The notes: generated by a model from the sequence alone, not told the origin. Counted from the first letter of the stretch, positions 1 through 10,640 are shown. The stretch is DNA of 64,000 nucleotides from Prochlorococcus sp. AG-355-A18 (GCA_003280985.1 QCDH01000004.1:1-64000); one strand, 5' to 3'. Made by a program: numbers and translations.

Positions 1-728
1 AAAAAACAAGAGCTCTTTTAGCAATAATAATATCTTTATTTCCTCCAATTTTCTCTTTTGGAATACCATGTTTTTGGGTTCTACTCAATATCGATCAAAT
101 TCAAAAAGGGTTATCAGTAGAATTGCTTACCCTATCATTCAGGACCATAAGTCTAGGATTTTTTACTGCATTAATAACGATATTATTCTCCTTAATAATT
201 TCCTTAGCAAGACGTCCAAATAAAAGCTTATTGCTAGGACTAATAACAAACCTTGCGGGAATAGGTTATGCAATTCCAGGCACTGTATTAGCTTTATCTT
301 TAATAAGCATTTCTTCTCCAAAATTGAATTTCATTGCTATATGCTTACTAATTTGGGGTTATCTTGTTCGATTTCTAACTATTTCCAAGGGTTCTATTGA
401 TTCAAGTCTTGAGAGAATTTCTCCTAGTCTAGATGAAGCTGCACTTGGACTAGGAGAGAATTGGCCTGGCATCATCAAAAAAATTCATCTTCCTCTCCTT
501 CAGGGACCAATATTCGTAGGATCACTTTTAGTTTTTGTAGATACGATAAAAGAATTACCCATGACCTTTATTTTGAGACCATTTGATTTTGATACATTAT
601 CTGTGAGGATATATCAATATGCTGGAGATGAAAGAATGGTAGAGGCAATATTACCAGCCATTATTATCATGACTTTAGGCCTTATTGCTTCAATAACATT
701 GATACCAAGTTTAGAGAAAAAAAACTAA
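1..728 (+). CDS. ABC transporter permease, probably iron(III)-type (FutB/AfuB-like); 5' end truncated by window
   Basis: Open frame continues upstream of the listed 123 start to the window edge (KTRALLAIIISLFPPIFSFGIPCFW...). Binding-protein-dependent permease signature EAALGLGENWPGIIKKIHLPLL. Confidence 0.7.
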   Translation, partial: KTRALLAIIISLFPPIFSFGIPCFWVLLNIDQIQKGLSVELLTLSFRTISLGFFTALITILFSLIISLARRPNKSLLLGLITNLAGIGYAIPGTVLALSLISISSPKLNFIAICLLIWGYLVRFLTISKGSIDSSLERISPSLDEAALGLGENWPGIIKKIHLPLLQGPIFVGSLLVFVDTIKELPMTFILRPFDFDTLSVRIYQYAGDERMVEAILPAIIIMTLGLIASITLIPSLEKKN

Positions 729-1681
729 ATTCTTTTATAAAGTTTTCTGATTAAGAAAGGTAGGCTTAAGAACAAATCTGCCGAGGTAGATATAACCCTA
801 AAATAAACTAAACTAATGATAATTATATTTTGTGGAATACTTTTGCCTACAAATAAAAGGAGGCAAGCCTCAAAAACACCAACTCCTCCTGGAGCTGCTG
901 GGACTACCAAGCCTAAAGACCATGACAAAGAAAAGATTACCAATAAAAATATAATGTTCAGATTATTACTTGCATAAAAAGTATTTAAGCAAATATAAAA
1001 ACCAATAAATTTAGATAAAACAAATCCAATTTCAATAAATAAAGCTTTATTAGGGAAAAATGAAATTATATTTATTCTCCCTTCATATTGGTCCTTTGAA
1101 TTTGGAAGTCTCAAGATCTCAAATACTTTTCCCTTAAGAGACCCTAATATTTTTAATATCAGAAAAATAAATTTCCTATTTAGGAATACCAAAGGAACAA
1201 TTAAAAAAATATAAAAAGGTGAAAAAATGAATCCCATCGATGCCAAGAGAAAAGATCCACTCAACATAAAATAAGGTTCTATAAGTGTCGAATACAACGC
1301 AATCTGAGGATTACTTATTTTTTTTATAAAATTAAATCTTTCTAAAAAATGCCAAATCCCTCCTGGAACGTATTTAAGAATATTGGTTAAAACATAAAAA
1401 GAGACTAGATTATTACTTTTAAATTCTTTCCCAAACCATCTAACAATATATTTCCATGCATAAGCATTCAGGTAAATACTTAAAATACAAAATAAAAATG
1501 ATAAAAATAGATTAATTCCATTTCTTTCTAAATTGACATCAAAAGAAATTTGATCAATATTTTTAAAAAAATATATGCAAAAATAGGACAAGCTTGTAAT
1601 AAAGAAAATACTCTTTAAACAACCAAAATTAATTTTTTTAAGGAATTTAAGATATAGTTGATTATTAAAGTTAAACCTCAT
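725..1681 (-). CDS. UPF0104 / lysylphosphatidylglycerol synthase TM-domain (flippase-like) membrane protein
   Basis: Multi-TM protein with YVPGGIWHF and VPAAPGGVGVFEA motifs typical of this family. Confidence 0.65.
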   Translation of the reverse strand: MRFNFNNQLYLKFLKKINFGCLKSIFFITSLSYFCIYFFKNIDQISFDVNLERNGINLFLSFLFCILSIYLNAYAWKYIVRWFGKEFKSNNLVSFYVLTNILKYVPGGIWHFLERFNFIKKISNPQIALYSTLIEPYFMLSGSFLLASMGFIFSPFYIFLIVPLVFLNRKFIFLILKILGSLKGKVFEILRLPNSKDQYEGRINIISFFPNKALFIEIGFVLSKFIGFYICLNTFYASNNLNIIFLLVIFSLSWSLGLVVPAAPGGVGVFEACLLLFVGKSIPQNIIIISLVYFRVISTSADLFLSLPFLIRKLYKRI

Positions 1682-2910
1682 TTCCAGTTTTCTGATGCTT
1701 TAAAATTTTTGCTTGATTCTCTTATTATTTTTCTTATTTCGAACATTGATATTTTATGCTTTAATTGTAATCTCAAAACCTCATCATTTTCTGGTTTCAT
1801 AATTATTGATCCATCTGGTTTCAAAGTTTGTTTAACTTTTATATTTCCAAAAGACGTTGAACATTCTCCTCTGCGTCTAAGTAATATCCACCTGAATTGG
1901 TTCCTTTCACGCACCCCAATAGTGTTGGAATAATCAAACCATAATCTCCTAAAAAACTCTTTTTTCTCTATGGGCAAGATTACTTGAATAGAAAATCCAA
2001 TTCTATTTTTTTTCATATTGGTAGCTTGATAGGAAACGTCATAAGCCCCCTCAATTCTAAGTTTCTCCACAAAGTTTGATATATCTTCGGGTGTTTGATC
2101 ATCAATCCATGCTTCTTGAATAGATATCTCTTCACACTTTGGACTAATTTGTTCATTATCGTTAATAGAAAAATCCTCAAATGAAGTAATTTTATAAACT
2201 CTTACCAAATTAGGGAATGGAAATTTTAGGTTGCCAATGCCTACGCCATAAGAGTTAATAGAAAATTTTAAAGGAGGTTCTAGATATTCGACTAAATTAG
2301 CAAGTAAAGCAATACCAGTTGGTGTTGAGAGTTCGCCATCTATTGAATCACGATTTGATAAAACCTTAATATTTTTTTGTCTTATTAGCTCTATTACAGC
2401 TGGAGTTGGTACAGATAATTTTCCATGTTCAGTTTGAACAAAACCTTTCCCCAACATTGGTTCATTACAAAAAACCCTCTTTGGATTTAAGTAATTCAAT
2501 GCAGCACATACTCCAATTATATCTACCAATGAATCTATAGCTCCAATTTCATGAAAATGAACTTCATCAGATTTAATGCCATGAACTTTTCCTTCCGCAA
2601 TTGCTAAAGATTCAAATACTTCATAAATAATTTTTTTTAATTTATCTTCTAAGTTGCCATTTAAAATAAGTTCCTTGATACTTCTCCAAGTTCTTTTAAT
2701 AGGACTACAGTCAATATTCTCAACCTTTGCCTTGATGCCTCGGATTGAACAACTTTTTGATTCCTTAAAGTCTAGTTGATATAGATCCTTTAATCCAAGA
2801 TCAATAAGTGGCTGTTCAATAACTTTTTTAGGCACCCCTAAATCATAAAAAGCGCCTAACAACATATCTCCAGAGATACCAGGAGAACATTCAATTAAAA
2901 CATCATCCAT
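1678..2910 (-). CDS. larC: LarC-like nickel pincer cofactor biosynthesis protein (DUF111/TIGR00299)
   Basis: N-terminus ECSPGISGDMLLGAFYDLG, internal HFHEIGAIDSLVDIIG, STPTGIALLANL. Confidence 0.8.
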   Translation of the reverse strand: MDDVLIECSPGISGDMLLGAFYDLGVPKKVIEQPLIDLGLKDLYQLDFKESKSCSIRGIKAKVENIDCSPIKRTWRSIKELILNGNLEDKLKKIIYEVFESLAIAEGKVHGIKSDEVHFHEIGAIDSLVDIIGVCAALNYLNPKRVFCNEPMLGKGFVQTEHGKLSVPTPAVIELIRQKNIKVLSNRDSIDGELSTPTGIALLANLVEYLEPPLKFSINSYGVGIGNLKFPFPNLVRVYKITSFEDFSINDNEQISPKCEEISIQEAWIDDQTPEDISNFVEKLRIEGAYDVSYQATNMKKNRIGFSIQVILPIEKKEFFRRLWFDYSNTIGVRERNQFRWILLRRRGECSTSFGNIKVKQTLKPDGSIIMKPENDEVLRLQLKHKISMFEIRKIIRESSKNFKASENWK

Positions 2911-2962
2911 AAATCAAAGATTTCTTAACTGGTAAAATTGCGATAGAAATCAACCTTTCATT

Positions 2963-3562
2963 CTAGTTATTTTTAGAAAGATTTTTTTCAATCACTTCGT
3001 AGCTTATTAATTGCAAAGAATTTCCATCTCTATTAATATCTAAACTTACAAAGCTATGCAAAAGTTCAAGAGAAAGCTCTCCTTTTATAACTAATTTAAA
3101 ATTTTTATTTTTTAAATTTTTTGACTTTATAGCAGGGCATATTTTAATAACAATTTCTTTCTTTTGAGTGTTAACAAAAACTAATTCTCCTCTAACAGAA
3201 AAATAATTGTCTCTTAGATCTAATTCTTCTAATAATTTAGAGAAGTTAGTTTTTGAAGAATCATTAGGGAAATCATTCAGTTGATAGGGATCCCATATAC
3301 CTGCAACTTGTAAATGTAAGTTTTGAGTATTTTTATTCTTTGGGTAAACAATCCAATAATAACTTTTCTTTAAATCAATATGCTTTTTTAAAAGTGATAA
3401 TGCTTTACCAAGAACTACTGTTTCAATTTTTTCGTCTTTATTGTCAATTAAAAAGCCTCTATTTAATTTTTCCTTACAAAGGGGAGTGAATTTACCATTA
3501 ATAATACCGATTGCTCTGTGCTGTAATTGGTTAGTAACTTTTGGAATAGGGTTTTTTAACAT
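2963..3562 (-). CDS. conserved hypothetical protein
   Basis: 199 aa ORF filling the gap between same-strand genes; no confident family. Confidence 0.6.
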   Translation of the reverse strand: MLKNPIPKVTNQLQHRAIGIINGKFTPLCKEKLNRGFLIDNKDEKIETVVLGKALSLLKKHIDLKKSYYWIVYPKNKNTQNLHLQVAGIWDPYQLNDFPNDSSKTNFSKLLEELDLRDNYFSVRGELVFVNTQKKEIVIKICPAIKSKNLKNKNFKLVIKGELSLELLHSFVSLDINRDGNSLQLISYEVIEKNLSKNN

Positions 3563-3593
3563 CTTAAAAATTTGAAAATAACAATTTGCTGTA

Positions 3594-3902
3594 TTAAATT
3601 TCTTGATTTTCCTCCAAACTATTAAAAGACCTTAACGCATCGTCAATTGCATCAGAAGGATCAGTGGCATCATTCATACTATTTTGTCTCCGAATCATTT
3701 CCACAAGTTCAAAAGGATTAGTTGGAAGAGCTGAACCATCATCTTCTATTTTAGTTGAAGTATCAATTTCTAATTCTTTAAATAAATATTCAGCATTTAG
3801 GTTTCCACTTTTTAAGGTAATTAATAAAGTAGAAAATATTACAACCCTGATTGGTTTAAAAACGCTTTTGTAAAAGTAATTTTTCGTTTTATTTAATTTC
3901 AA
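3594..3902 (-). CDS. hypothetical protein with probable signal peptide
   Basis: 102 aa, hydrophobic N-terminus followed by LNAEYLFKELEIDTS. Confidence 0.55.
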   Translation of the reverse strand: MKLNKTKNYFYKSVFKPIRVVIFSTLLITLKSGNLNAEYLFKELEIDTSTKIEDDGSALPTNPFELVEMIRRQNSMNDATDPSDAIDDALRSFNSLEENQEI

Positions 3903-3958
3903 AACTCTTTAACGCCAAAATTTCTTGCTATTTTAATTTTACATAATTTCGTAGAAAT

Positions 3959-4804
3959 TTGTTAATAGCAACTTGGAATGTTAACTCTATAAGAACCAGA
4001 CTTCCACAAATATTAGATTGGATTAATGAATCCAATCCAGATATTCTATGTTTGCAAGAGACAAAAGTGATGGACGATAGTTTCCCTGTTAAACCTTTTG
4101 AAAAACTAGGATACTCAGTAGAGATCTACGGACAAAAATCATACAATGGGGTGGCTATTATTTCCAAAATAAAGCCAGAAAATGTTAAAAAAGGATTCTA
4201 CGGTTGTAATGACTCTAATCAAAATATCGAAATTTTCCTAGATCAAAAAAGATTGATCTCTGCTGATATTAATGGTATTAAAATCATAAATGTTTATGTT
4301 CCAAATGGATCTTCTCTAGAATCTAGTAAGTTCGAATACAAGATTAATTGGTTAAATTGTCTGGCTTCATTTTTGGATGAGCAAGAAAAAAAAGGAGAAT
4401 TAATTTGTCTTATGGGTGATTTTAATGTTGCTCCATCTAACTTGGATATTCATGATCCAAAGAAATATGAAGGAGGAATAATGGCATCTGAGATAGAGAG
4501 AAATGCACTCAATAATGTTCTGAAAAAAAGATTAATAGATTCGTTCAGGATTTATGAACAAAATACTGGCCATTGGAGTTGGTGGGATTACCGTAACAAC
4601 GCATTTGAATTAAATAAAGGTTGGAGAATAGACCATATATATATCAGCAAAGAATTGTCATCAAAACTTAAAAGTTGTGTCATAGACAGCTCCCCTAGAG
4701 GTAATTTGCGTCCAAGTGATCATGCCCCAGTAATGATAGATCTTAACTTAAACGAAATAAATGCAGATTTTTTTGAGGATGAGGAAAATTTCTTCGAAAT
4801 ATAA
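3959..4804 (+). CDS. xth: exodeoxyribonuclease III
   Basis: MLIATWNVNSIRTRL, LCLQETKV, MGDFNVAP, WRIDHIYIS, SDHAPVMIDL. Confidence 0.93.
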   Translation: MLIATWNVNSIRTRLPQILDWINESNPDILCLQETKVMDDSFPVKPFEKLGYSVEIYGQKSYNGVAIISKIKPENVKKGFYGCNDSNQNIEIFLDQKRLISADINGIKIINVYVPNGSSLESSKFEYKINWLNCLASFLDEQEKKGELICLMGDFNVAPSNLDIHDPKKYEGGIMASEIERNALNNVLKKRLIDSFRIYEQNTGHWSWWDYRNNAFELNKGWRIDHIYISKELSSKLKSCVIDSSPRGNLRPSDHAPVMIDLNLNEINADFFEDEENFFEI

Positions 4805-5030
4805 ATAAAATAAATTAAATTTCATTAATGCTTGAAAACGCCTATTAATAAAGAGTTATTTAAAGTAAGATTGTCTTTTATCATGATTTCTTTAAAATTA
4901 ATAATTTACAAACCAAACTATCGCAATAAAAATATCATAATGTAGAATTTCAATCTGATTGACAAAATTTTTACTTATTTCTAATTTAGAACATGACTAG
5001 ATTTTTCTCAAAACATCATTTAGCTAAATT

Positions 5031-6332
5031 GTGACTGACATATTAAATTACACAAAATCAGAAGAAATTTTCTCTGCCGCCCAACAACTTATGCCGGGAG
5101 GAGTTAGCTCTCCAGTAAGAGCTTTTAAGTCTGTAGGAGGTCAACCAATTGTTTTTGATAGAGTTAAAGGTCCTTTTGCTTGGGATATTGATGGCAATAG
5201 ATATATTGACTACATAGGGAGCTGGGGACCTGCTATATGTGGACATGCCCACCCTGAAGTTACAACAGCATTACAGGAAGCAATAGAGAAAGGCACTAGC
5301 TTTGGTGCTCCATGTGTTCTAGAGAACCAACTTGCTGAAATGGTAATAGATGCAGTTCCATCTGTAGAAATGGTTAGATTCGTCAATAGTGGAACTGAAG
5401 CATGCATGGCTGTTTTGAGACTTATGCGAGCATTTACTGGAAGAGATAAAGTTATTAAGTTTGACGGTTGTTATCACGGTCATGCAGATATGTTTTTAGT
5501 AAAAGCAGGATCAGGTGTAGCCACTCTAGGTTTGCCAGATTCTCCCGGTGTACCACGGACAACAACTTCCAATACACTTACTGCTCCCTACAATGACCTT
5601 GAAGCAGTAAAAAAATTATTTTCTGAAAATCCTGATGCCATTTCCGGGGTTATTCTTGAGCCTATCGTTGGTAATGCTGGATTCATTACTCCAGAACCGG
5701 GATTCTTGGAGGGATTAAGGGAATTAACCACTGAGAATGGATCCTTATTAGTTTTTGACGAAGTAATGACTGGATTCAGAATAAGTTATGGAGGCGCCCA
5801 AGAAAAGTTTGGGGTTACTCCCGATTTAACGACCCTTGGGAAAGTAATTGGTGGAGGCCTGCCTGTTGGAGCTTACGGAGGCAAGAAAGAAATAATGTCA
5901 ATGGTAGCTCCATCAGGGCCAGTATACCAAGCAGGTACTTTGAGCGGCAATCCTCTCGCAATGACCGCTGGAATAAAAACTCTTGAACTACTCAAACAAG
6001 ATGGTACTTACGATAAACTTGATTTAACAACTTCTAGATTAATTGAAGGGATAATTCAATCAGCTGAAAACAACGGTATCGCAATCAATGGTGGAAGTGT
6101 AAGCGCTATGTTTGGATTTTTCTTATGCGATGGGCCAGTTAGGAACTTTGATGAAGCTAAAACAAATGATGCCGAACTTTTTGGTAAGTTGCATAGAGAA
6201 ATGCTTCGACGAGGAATTTACCTGGCGCCAAGCCCCTTCGAAGCTGGTTTCACATCACTAGCTCACAGCGAAGAAGAAATTGATAAAACTATTGAAGCTT
6301 TTGACGAATCTTTTAATGCAATAAAAAAATAA
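5031..6332 (+). CDS. hemL: glutamate-1-semialdehyde 2,1-aminomutase
   Basis: GTG start; [61 protein letters not shown]. Confidence 0.97.
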   Translation: MTDILNYTKSEEIFSAAQQLMPGGVSSPVRAFKSVGGQPIVFDRVKGPFAWDIDGNRYIDYIGSWGPAICGHAHPEVTTALQEAIEKGTSFGAPCVLENQLAEMVIDAVPSVEMVRFVNSGTEACMAVLRLMRAFTGRDKVIKFDGCYHGHADMFLVKAGSGVATLGLPDSPGVPRTTTSNTLTAPYNDLEAVKKLFSENPDAISGVILEPIVGNAGFITPEPGFLEGLRELTTENGSLLVFDEVMTGFRISYGGAQEKFGVTPDLTTLGKVIGGGLPVGAYGGKKEIMSMVAPSGPVYQAGTLSGNPLAMTAGIKTLELLKQDGTYDKLDLTTSRLIEGIIQSAENNGIAINGGSVSAMFGFFLCDGPVRNFDEAKTNDAELFGKLHREMLRRGIYLAPSPFEAGFTSLAHSEEEIDKTIEAFDESFNAIKK

Positions 6333-6374
6333 TCATTTACTGGTGTTTTTTAAAGAAAAATAAGTAAATGATTA
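6330..6374 (-). terminator. AT-rich hairpin with 12-bp perfect stem, U-tract on minus strand
   Basis: TAATCATTTACT (6330-6341) and AGTAAATGATTA (6363-6374) are exact reverse complements; on the minus strand the stem is followed by TTTTTTT. Confidence 0.55.
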
Positions 6375-6403
6375 AAAAGTTTATAAAGATCTTTTCTAAA
6401 TTA

Positions 6404-7207
6404 TTATCTTCTACCACCAACTATAACTGGGGGAGCACCTCCTTCAGAACCTGGTAAGCCAGGAACAACTTGTGTACTACCATCCCATTTGTCGAGAAAT
6501 AATTTGAAAAGCACCTGATCGTCGAGACTTCTATTTAATGTCTCATATCTAAGTGCTTCTTGTTCTGCAATTTCAACTTCTGTTTTTGCTCTAAGTAATT
6601 GCTGACCAGCTATTTGCTTTTGTTCAATAGCAGCCCTATATTCTTCAGCGATCTCTAATCCAGTAAGATCTAAACTTTTAACATCTACGTAATCGAATGA
6701 ATTAAGTTCTTGTGCAACAGTATCTCCTACTTTCTCAGAAATCACTGCGAATTCAGTAGCAATTGTTTCTAGCTCATATTGAGAAAAAACTGATTTAAGA
6801 GCTTTTAGCAAAGATGGCTGAACAATTTTCTGATAAACATCGCTATTTCTGCTTGCAATTGTTGCGAAAATCCTTCCTGCTTCTTGAGGTTTTACTGAGT
6901 ACTTGACAGTAGCGGTAGCTCTAATAACTTGAAGATCTTTAGTTAAAGTTTCAAATTTTTCGGGTTGAACTTGAGTTTTTATATCAAATGGATATACAGA
7001 CTGAATAAATGGGAGTTTAAAGTTCAAACCAGCTCTCCTAGAAGGGCCACTTACTTTACCTAGTGTTGTAACAACCGCGACTTGTCCAGAAGGTACAACA
7101 AATAGAGATTGTGTGAGCAAAAGAAAGCCGGTAAAAGACAATACAATCAATAATGTTGCAGTCCCACCAGGACCTGTTGGTGTGACATTTTTAAAGGATG
7201 TTGACAT
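6404..7207 (-). CDS. band 7 / SPFH (prohibitin-like) family protein
   Basis: N-terminal TM, VPSGQVAVVTTLGKVSGPSRRAGLNFKLPFIQSVYPFDIKTQ, coiled AEEYRAAIEQKQIAGQQLLRAKTEVEIAEQEA. Confidence 0.88.
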   Translation of the reverse strand: MSTSFKNVTPTGPGGTATLLIVLSFTGFLLLTQSLFVVPSGQVAVVTTLGKVSGPSRRAGLNFKLPFIQSVYPFDIKTQVQPEKFETLTKDLQVIRATATVKYSVKPQEAGRIFATIASRNSDVYQKIVQPSLLKALKSVFSQYELETIATEFAVISEKVGDTVAQELNSFDYVDVKSLDLTGLEIAEEYRAAIEQKQIAGQQLLRAKTEVEIAEQEALRYETLNRSLDDQVLFKLFLDKWDGSTQVVPGLPGSEGGAPPVIVGGRR

Positions 7208-7320
7208 TAAATTTTTTCTTTATAATTAATCATATTTAAATAGACTAATTAGTGCATTAATAAGCCATTTAATTAAAATATTATTTTAATAATTGTCAAC
7301 TTTAATATAGATATTTATCA

Positions 7321-7527
7321 TTAGATATTTTTTTTAAATTCTTGCAAAAGTTGTAAATAAAGGTCCTCATCTATCTCCCTGATGTCATATTCAGAGGGTA
7401 AAACACCATGCTTATGCTCATGTACCGCCATCCAACAAAATTTCTCTATTTCTTCTTTAGAAAAACGGGGATATTCTTTTACTTTTTTAATCAGTGATTT
7501 AATGAGAGATTCTGAATAATCTGCCAT
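7321..7527 (-). CDS. conserved hypothetical protein
   Basis: 68 aa ORF, same strand as neighbours. Confidence 0.55.
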   Translation of the reverse strand: MADYSESLIKSLIKKVKEYPRFSKEEIEKFCWMAVHEHKHGVLPSEYDIREIDEDLYLQLLQEFKKNI

Positions 7528-7553
7528 ACTTTAAAATGATCTTACTATAGATC

Positions 7554-8051
7554 TTATCTAAAGTTATTAGCTTTTAGAGGAATGTTCAAAGACTCTTCCA
7601 ACTCACTAACAATCTTAATTGCTAATTGAAGATCATTTTTGTTCTTACTAGCTACTCTGAGTGTTTCTCCATTGATACTGACATTTATTTTTTTTATTTG
7701 ATCTCTGATATTTTTACCGATTTTTTTTGCAATTTCTTGTTTAATTCCTCGTTTTAATAAAATTGTCTGTTTAATTTTATTACCGCTAACTATTTCAATT
7801 TCACCGTAGTCAAATATTTTTAGAGATAAGTTTCTTTTTATTGCCTTTTGTCTAATTATGTCATTTACAGCATTTAAGGTTAGTTCGCTATTTGTGATTA
7901 TAAAAATATTTTCTTTATCTAGTTCAACTGAGGTGGCTGTCCCCTTCAGATCGTAACGCTGAGAAATTTCCCTTTTTACTTGATCCAAAGTATTTACTAA
8001 TTCTTGTCTATCAAAATCAGAAACCACATCAAATGAAAAACTTTCTGCCAT
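7554..8051 (-). CDS. YajQ family nucleotide-binding protein
   Basis: MAESFSFDVVSDFDRQELVNTLDQVKREISQRYDLKGT is characteristic of YajQ. Confidence 0.93.
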   Translation of the reverse strand: MAESFSFDVVSDFDRQELVNTLDQVKREISQRYDLKGTATSVELDKENIFIITNSELTLNAVNDIIRQKAIKRNLSLKIFDYGEIEIVSGNKIKQTILLKRGIKQEIAKKIGKNIRDQIKKINVSINGETLRVASKNKNDLQLAIKIVSELEESLNIPLKANNFR

Positions 8052-8114
8052 AGTAAATTATTAAACGCTAAATATTATTAGCATAAATTATTAAATAATA
8101 GGAAATTGACTAAT

Positions 8115-8627
8115 TTAATCGAAAAATAACAAACTAACCACTTTTCCCATTTCTTCAGCGCACCTACAACTATTTAGCAAAGTTTCACTGTCGTGAAAAG
8201 CAAAGCATATTAATTGATCGCATCTAGTAATAATTTCTTGATTACAAAGACTGCTTGCAAGTGGCAAAGGTAATTCATCATTTTCACTTTTTTCAACCAA
8301 ATGCATAACCCTTTCAAGTTGATTTTTTATTTCTGGTATTTGTCTATCAAGACTTTGCGGTAATAAGACAGTTAATAATGATGGATTAATGTCTAAGACA
8401 GCTCGAATAACTGCAGCATTGACCCCTTGAGATCCAGAAGTAATGATATTATGTCCTTCCTCTGCTAAAGATCTTGCTATCAACTCAATTAGGTGGATAT
8501 CGACAACTGGTACGTGTCTACTGCCCAAAAAAGCAATTCTCCTTTTCCCATTATCTTGGAGTTTTGCGAGTTCTTGAGCTAAGGCATCAACGCCTTCAGT
8601 TGCTGGCAGGTCTAAAGAACGACTCAA
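8115..8627 (-). CDS. SLOG/DprA-like Rossmann protein
   Basis: RRIAFLGSRHVPVVDIHLIELIARSLAEEGHNIITSGSQGVNAAVIRAVL resembles SLOG/LOG/DprA folds. Confidence 0.65.
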   Translation of the reverse strand: MSRSLDLPATEGVDALAQELAKLQDNGKRRIAFLGSRHVPVVDIHLIELIARSLAEEGHNIITSGSQGVNAAVIRAVLDINPSLLTVLLPQSLDRQIPEIKNQLERVMHLVEKSENDELPLPLASSLCNQEIITRCDQLICFAFHDSETLLNSCRCAEEMGKVVSLLFFD

Positions 8628-8652
8628 AATAATAAAGTTCCTATATTTGAAA

Positions 8653-9762
8653 TTAGCATTTATCTGAAAAATTGCAGGGAAAATCTATCGTTTCGAGAAT
8701 TCTTTTTAGATTTACATGCTCTTGAACTAACTGAATAGCATAAGAAGCTTTAATTGATTCATGTATTCTGACATGACCAAAAGCTTGTTCAATAATTTCC
8801 ACGGAGGAAAGAGTATCTAATTCCACCTTTAAAATTGGCACCTCCAATTCCTCCGCTCTATGAATCAATTGTGACAAAGGATCTCCTAAACCAGTTAAAA
8901 TAAGGCATTGAGTCGAAGCCTCCAAAGCAGCAAGTTGGATATCAGTTCTATCAGCTCCAGTAACTACAGCCATATTTCGTCTTCTCCTGAAAAATTCCAT
9001 TGCAGAATTTACCCCCATTGCACCAATACTTAATGTTTCAACAAGCAAATGATCTTTTTCAGGGCAACAAATTACTTGGGCATCTAGTCTTCTTACAAGC
9101 TCACCTACTGTGACACTTCTAAGAAGTGGTGATTTAGGCATCACTCCAAACACTTCAATACCAAGATCTTTAAGAGAGGGAATTATTTCACTTTTAACTT
9201 TTTCGACTTCTTGCGGCAAAACTCCGTTTAATACAACTCCAGCCAATTTCTCCCCTAATTGTTTTTTCGCATCAAGTAATGCATCCACACTTTTACAATC
9301 TTCCCATAAATTCACAATCAAAACTTTCGCATCTAAATCCTTAGCTAGTTGTGGGAGACTCAAGCCATAAATCATACCCTCATGAAGACTTCCAGCTGCC
9401 TCTAAAATGTTAAGACCTTCAAAATCATCATTAACCAATCCTTCAATCTGATCAAAGCCTTTTCCTGGGAGTAAGTCTTTATTGAAGATTCTTTTTTCAG
9501 CTGAGATATTATCCAATAATCCTACTGAAGAAATTAAATTCTCCTCTTCGATATTTAATGTTGATCCAATAAACTTAACATCATCATCTATTAATCCTTC
9601 ATAAGACATTGAGGGAAGATTAGTAAGTTCAATACACGTTGCAAGGGGTTTTCCAATGCGTACTTTTTTTTTCTTCTGTAAAAGTTTTTTTGCTATCCCA
9701 AGAACCATTGCAGACTTACCACTAAATGGCTCACATGAGCCAATTAATAATATATCGCTCAT
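8653..9762 (-). CDS. BioD-like P-loop plus DRTGG domain protein (phosphotransacetylase-family N-terminal region)
   Basis: MSDILLIGSCEPFSGKSAMVLGIAKKL P-loop; MAVVTGADRTDIQLAALEASTQCLILTGL DRTGG-type region. Confidence 0.78.
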   Translation of the reverse strand: MSDILLIGSCEPFSGKSAMVLGIAKKLLQKKKKVRIGKPLATCIELTNLPSMSYEGLIDDDVKFIGSTLNIEEENLISSVGLLDNISAEKRIFNKDLLPGKGFDQIEGLVNDDFEGLNILEAAGSLHEGMIYGLSLPQLAKDLDAKVLIVNLWEDCKSVDALLDAKKQLGEKLAGVVLNGVLPQEVEKVKSEIIPSLKDLGIEVFGVMPKSPLLRSVTVGELVRRLDAQVICCPEKDHLLVETLSIGAMGVNSAMEFFRRRRNMAVVTGADRTDIQLAALEASTQCLILTGLGDPLSQLIHRAEELEVPILKVELDTLSSVEIIEQAFGHVRIHESIKASYAIQLVQEHVNLKRILETIDFPCNFSDKC

Positions 9763-9917
9763 AATTTAGTAAATTATTTATTAATAGATTTAAGATAATA
9801 TTTTTTTCAGAACTAAACAAATATTTATTTATGAGTTTTAATCAAAAGAAAAAATAAATAATCTTTTTTTTGGTAAATTTATTTTAATTCTTTGTTATCT
9901 CATAAAAATCAAGCAAA

Positions 9918-10637
9918 ATGATAAGTCCAACCAAAAACAAAAAAACTATTGGAATTACTGGAGCTTCAGGTGCTTTAGGAAAAGAATTAACAAAGTTGTT
10001 TCGTCAAAAAGGGTATAAAGTGATTGGATTTACTCATAGTAAAGCTAATCATGAAATAAATCTTGAATCTCCAAATGAGTGGATTAAATGGGAATGTGGA
10101 AAGGAGTCTTCATTAAAAAAACAATTAGAAAAGATAGACATTTTAATTTTGAACCATGGTATTTATAATTTGAGTAGAGAAAATTTCAATTATGAAAACT
10201 CAATAGAGATAAATGCATTAAGCAAATTCAAATTTTTAAATTTATTTGAAGATATTGCTATAAGCAATGATTCACCAATAAAAAAAGAGATTTGGATAAA
10301 TACATCCGAAGCAGAAATATTACCCGCCCTAAATCCGTCATATGAGATTAGTAAGTCCCTTATTGGTCAATTAGTTTCTTTCAAAAAAAATCTTCTAGAC
10401 AAAAATACAAAGAAAAAATTAATAATAAAAAAAATCATCTTAGGACCTTTTAAATCAGAACTAAATCCTCTCGGAATAATGAATCCCAAATTTGTTTCTA
10501 AAAAAATTTATGATTTAGCCAATTCAAAAAATTATTTAGTAATAATTAGTCCAAACCCGTTAACATATGTACTTTTCCCATTGAAAGAATTTTTTAATTT
10601 TTTATATTGCCAAATTATCTATAAATATAAATCTTAG
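9918..10637 (+). CDS. short-chain dehydrogenase/reductase family protein
   Basis: GITGASGALGKELTKLFRQKGYKVIGFTHS nucleotide-binding motif; ILNHGIYN. Confidence 0.72.
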   Translation: MISPTKNKKTIGITGASGALGKELTKLFRQKGYKVIGFTHSKANHEINLESPNEWIKWECGKESSLKKQLEKIDILILNHGIYNLSRENFNYENSIEINALSKFKFLNLFEDIAISNDSPIKKEIWINTSEAEILPALNPSYEISKSLIGQLVSFKKNLLDKNTKKKLIIKKIILGPFKSELNPLGIMNPKFVSKKIYDLANSKNYLVIISPNPLTYVLFPLKEFFNFLYCQIIYKYKS

Positions 10638-10640
10638 TTC

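Noticed and set aside
1658-1933. 91-aa + strand ORF opposite larC and the flippase-like gene
   Set aside because: Antisense overlap with two well-supported genes.
4805-5030. 226-bp gap before hemL as possible sRNA or riboswitch
   Set aside because: AT-rich with no convincing hairpin, conserved motif or T-tract that I could identify by eye.
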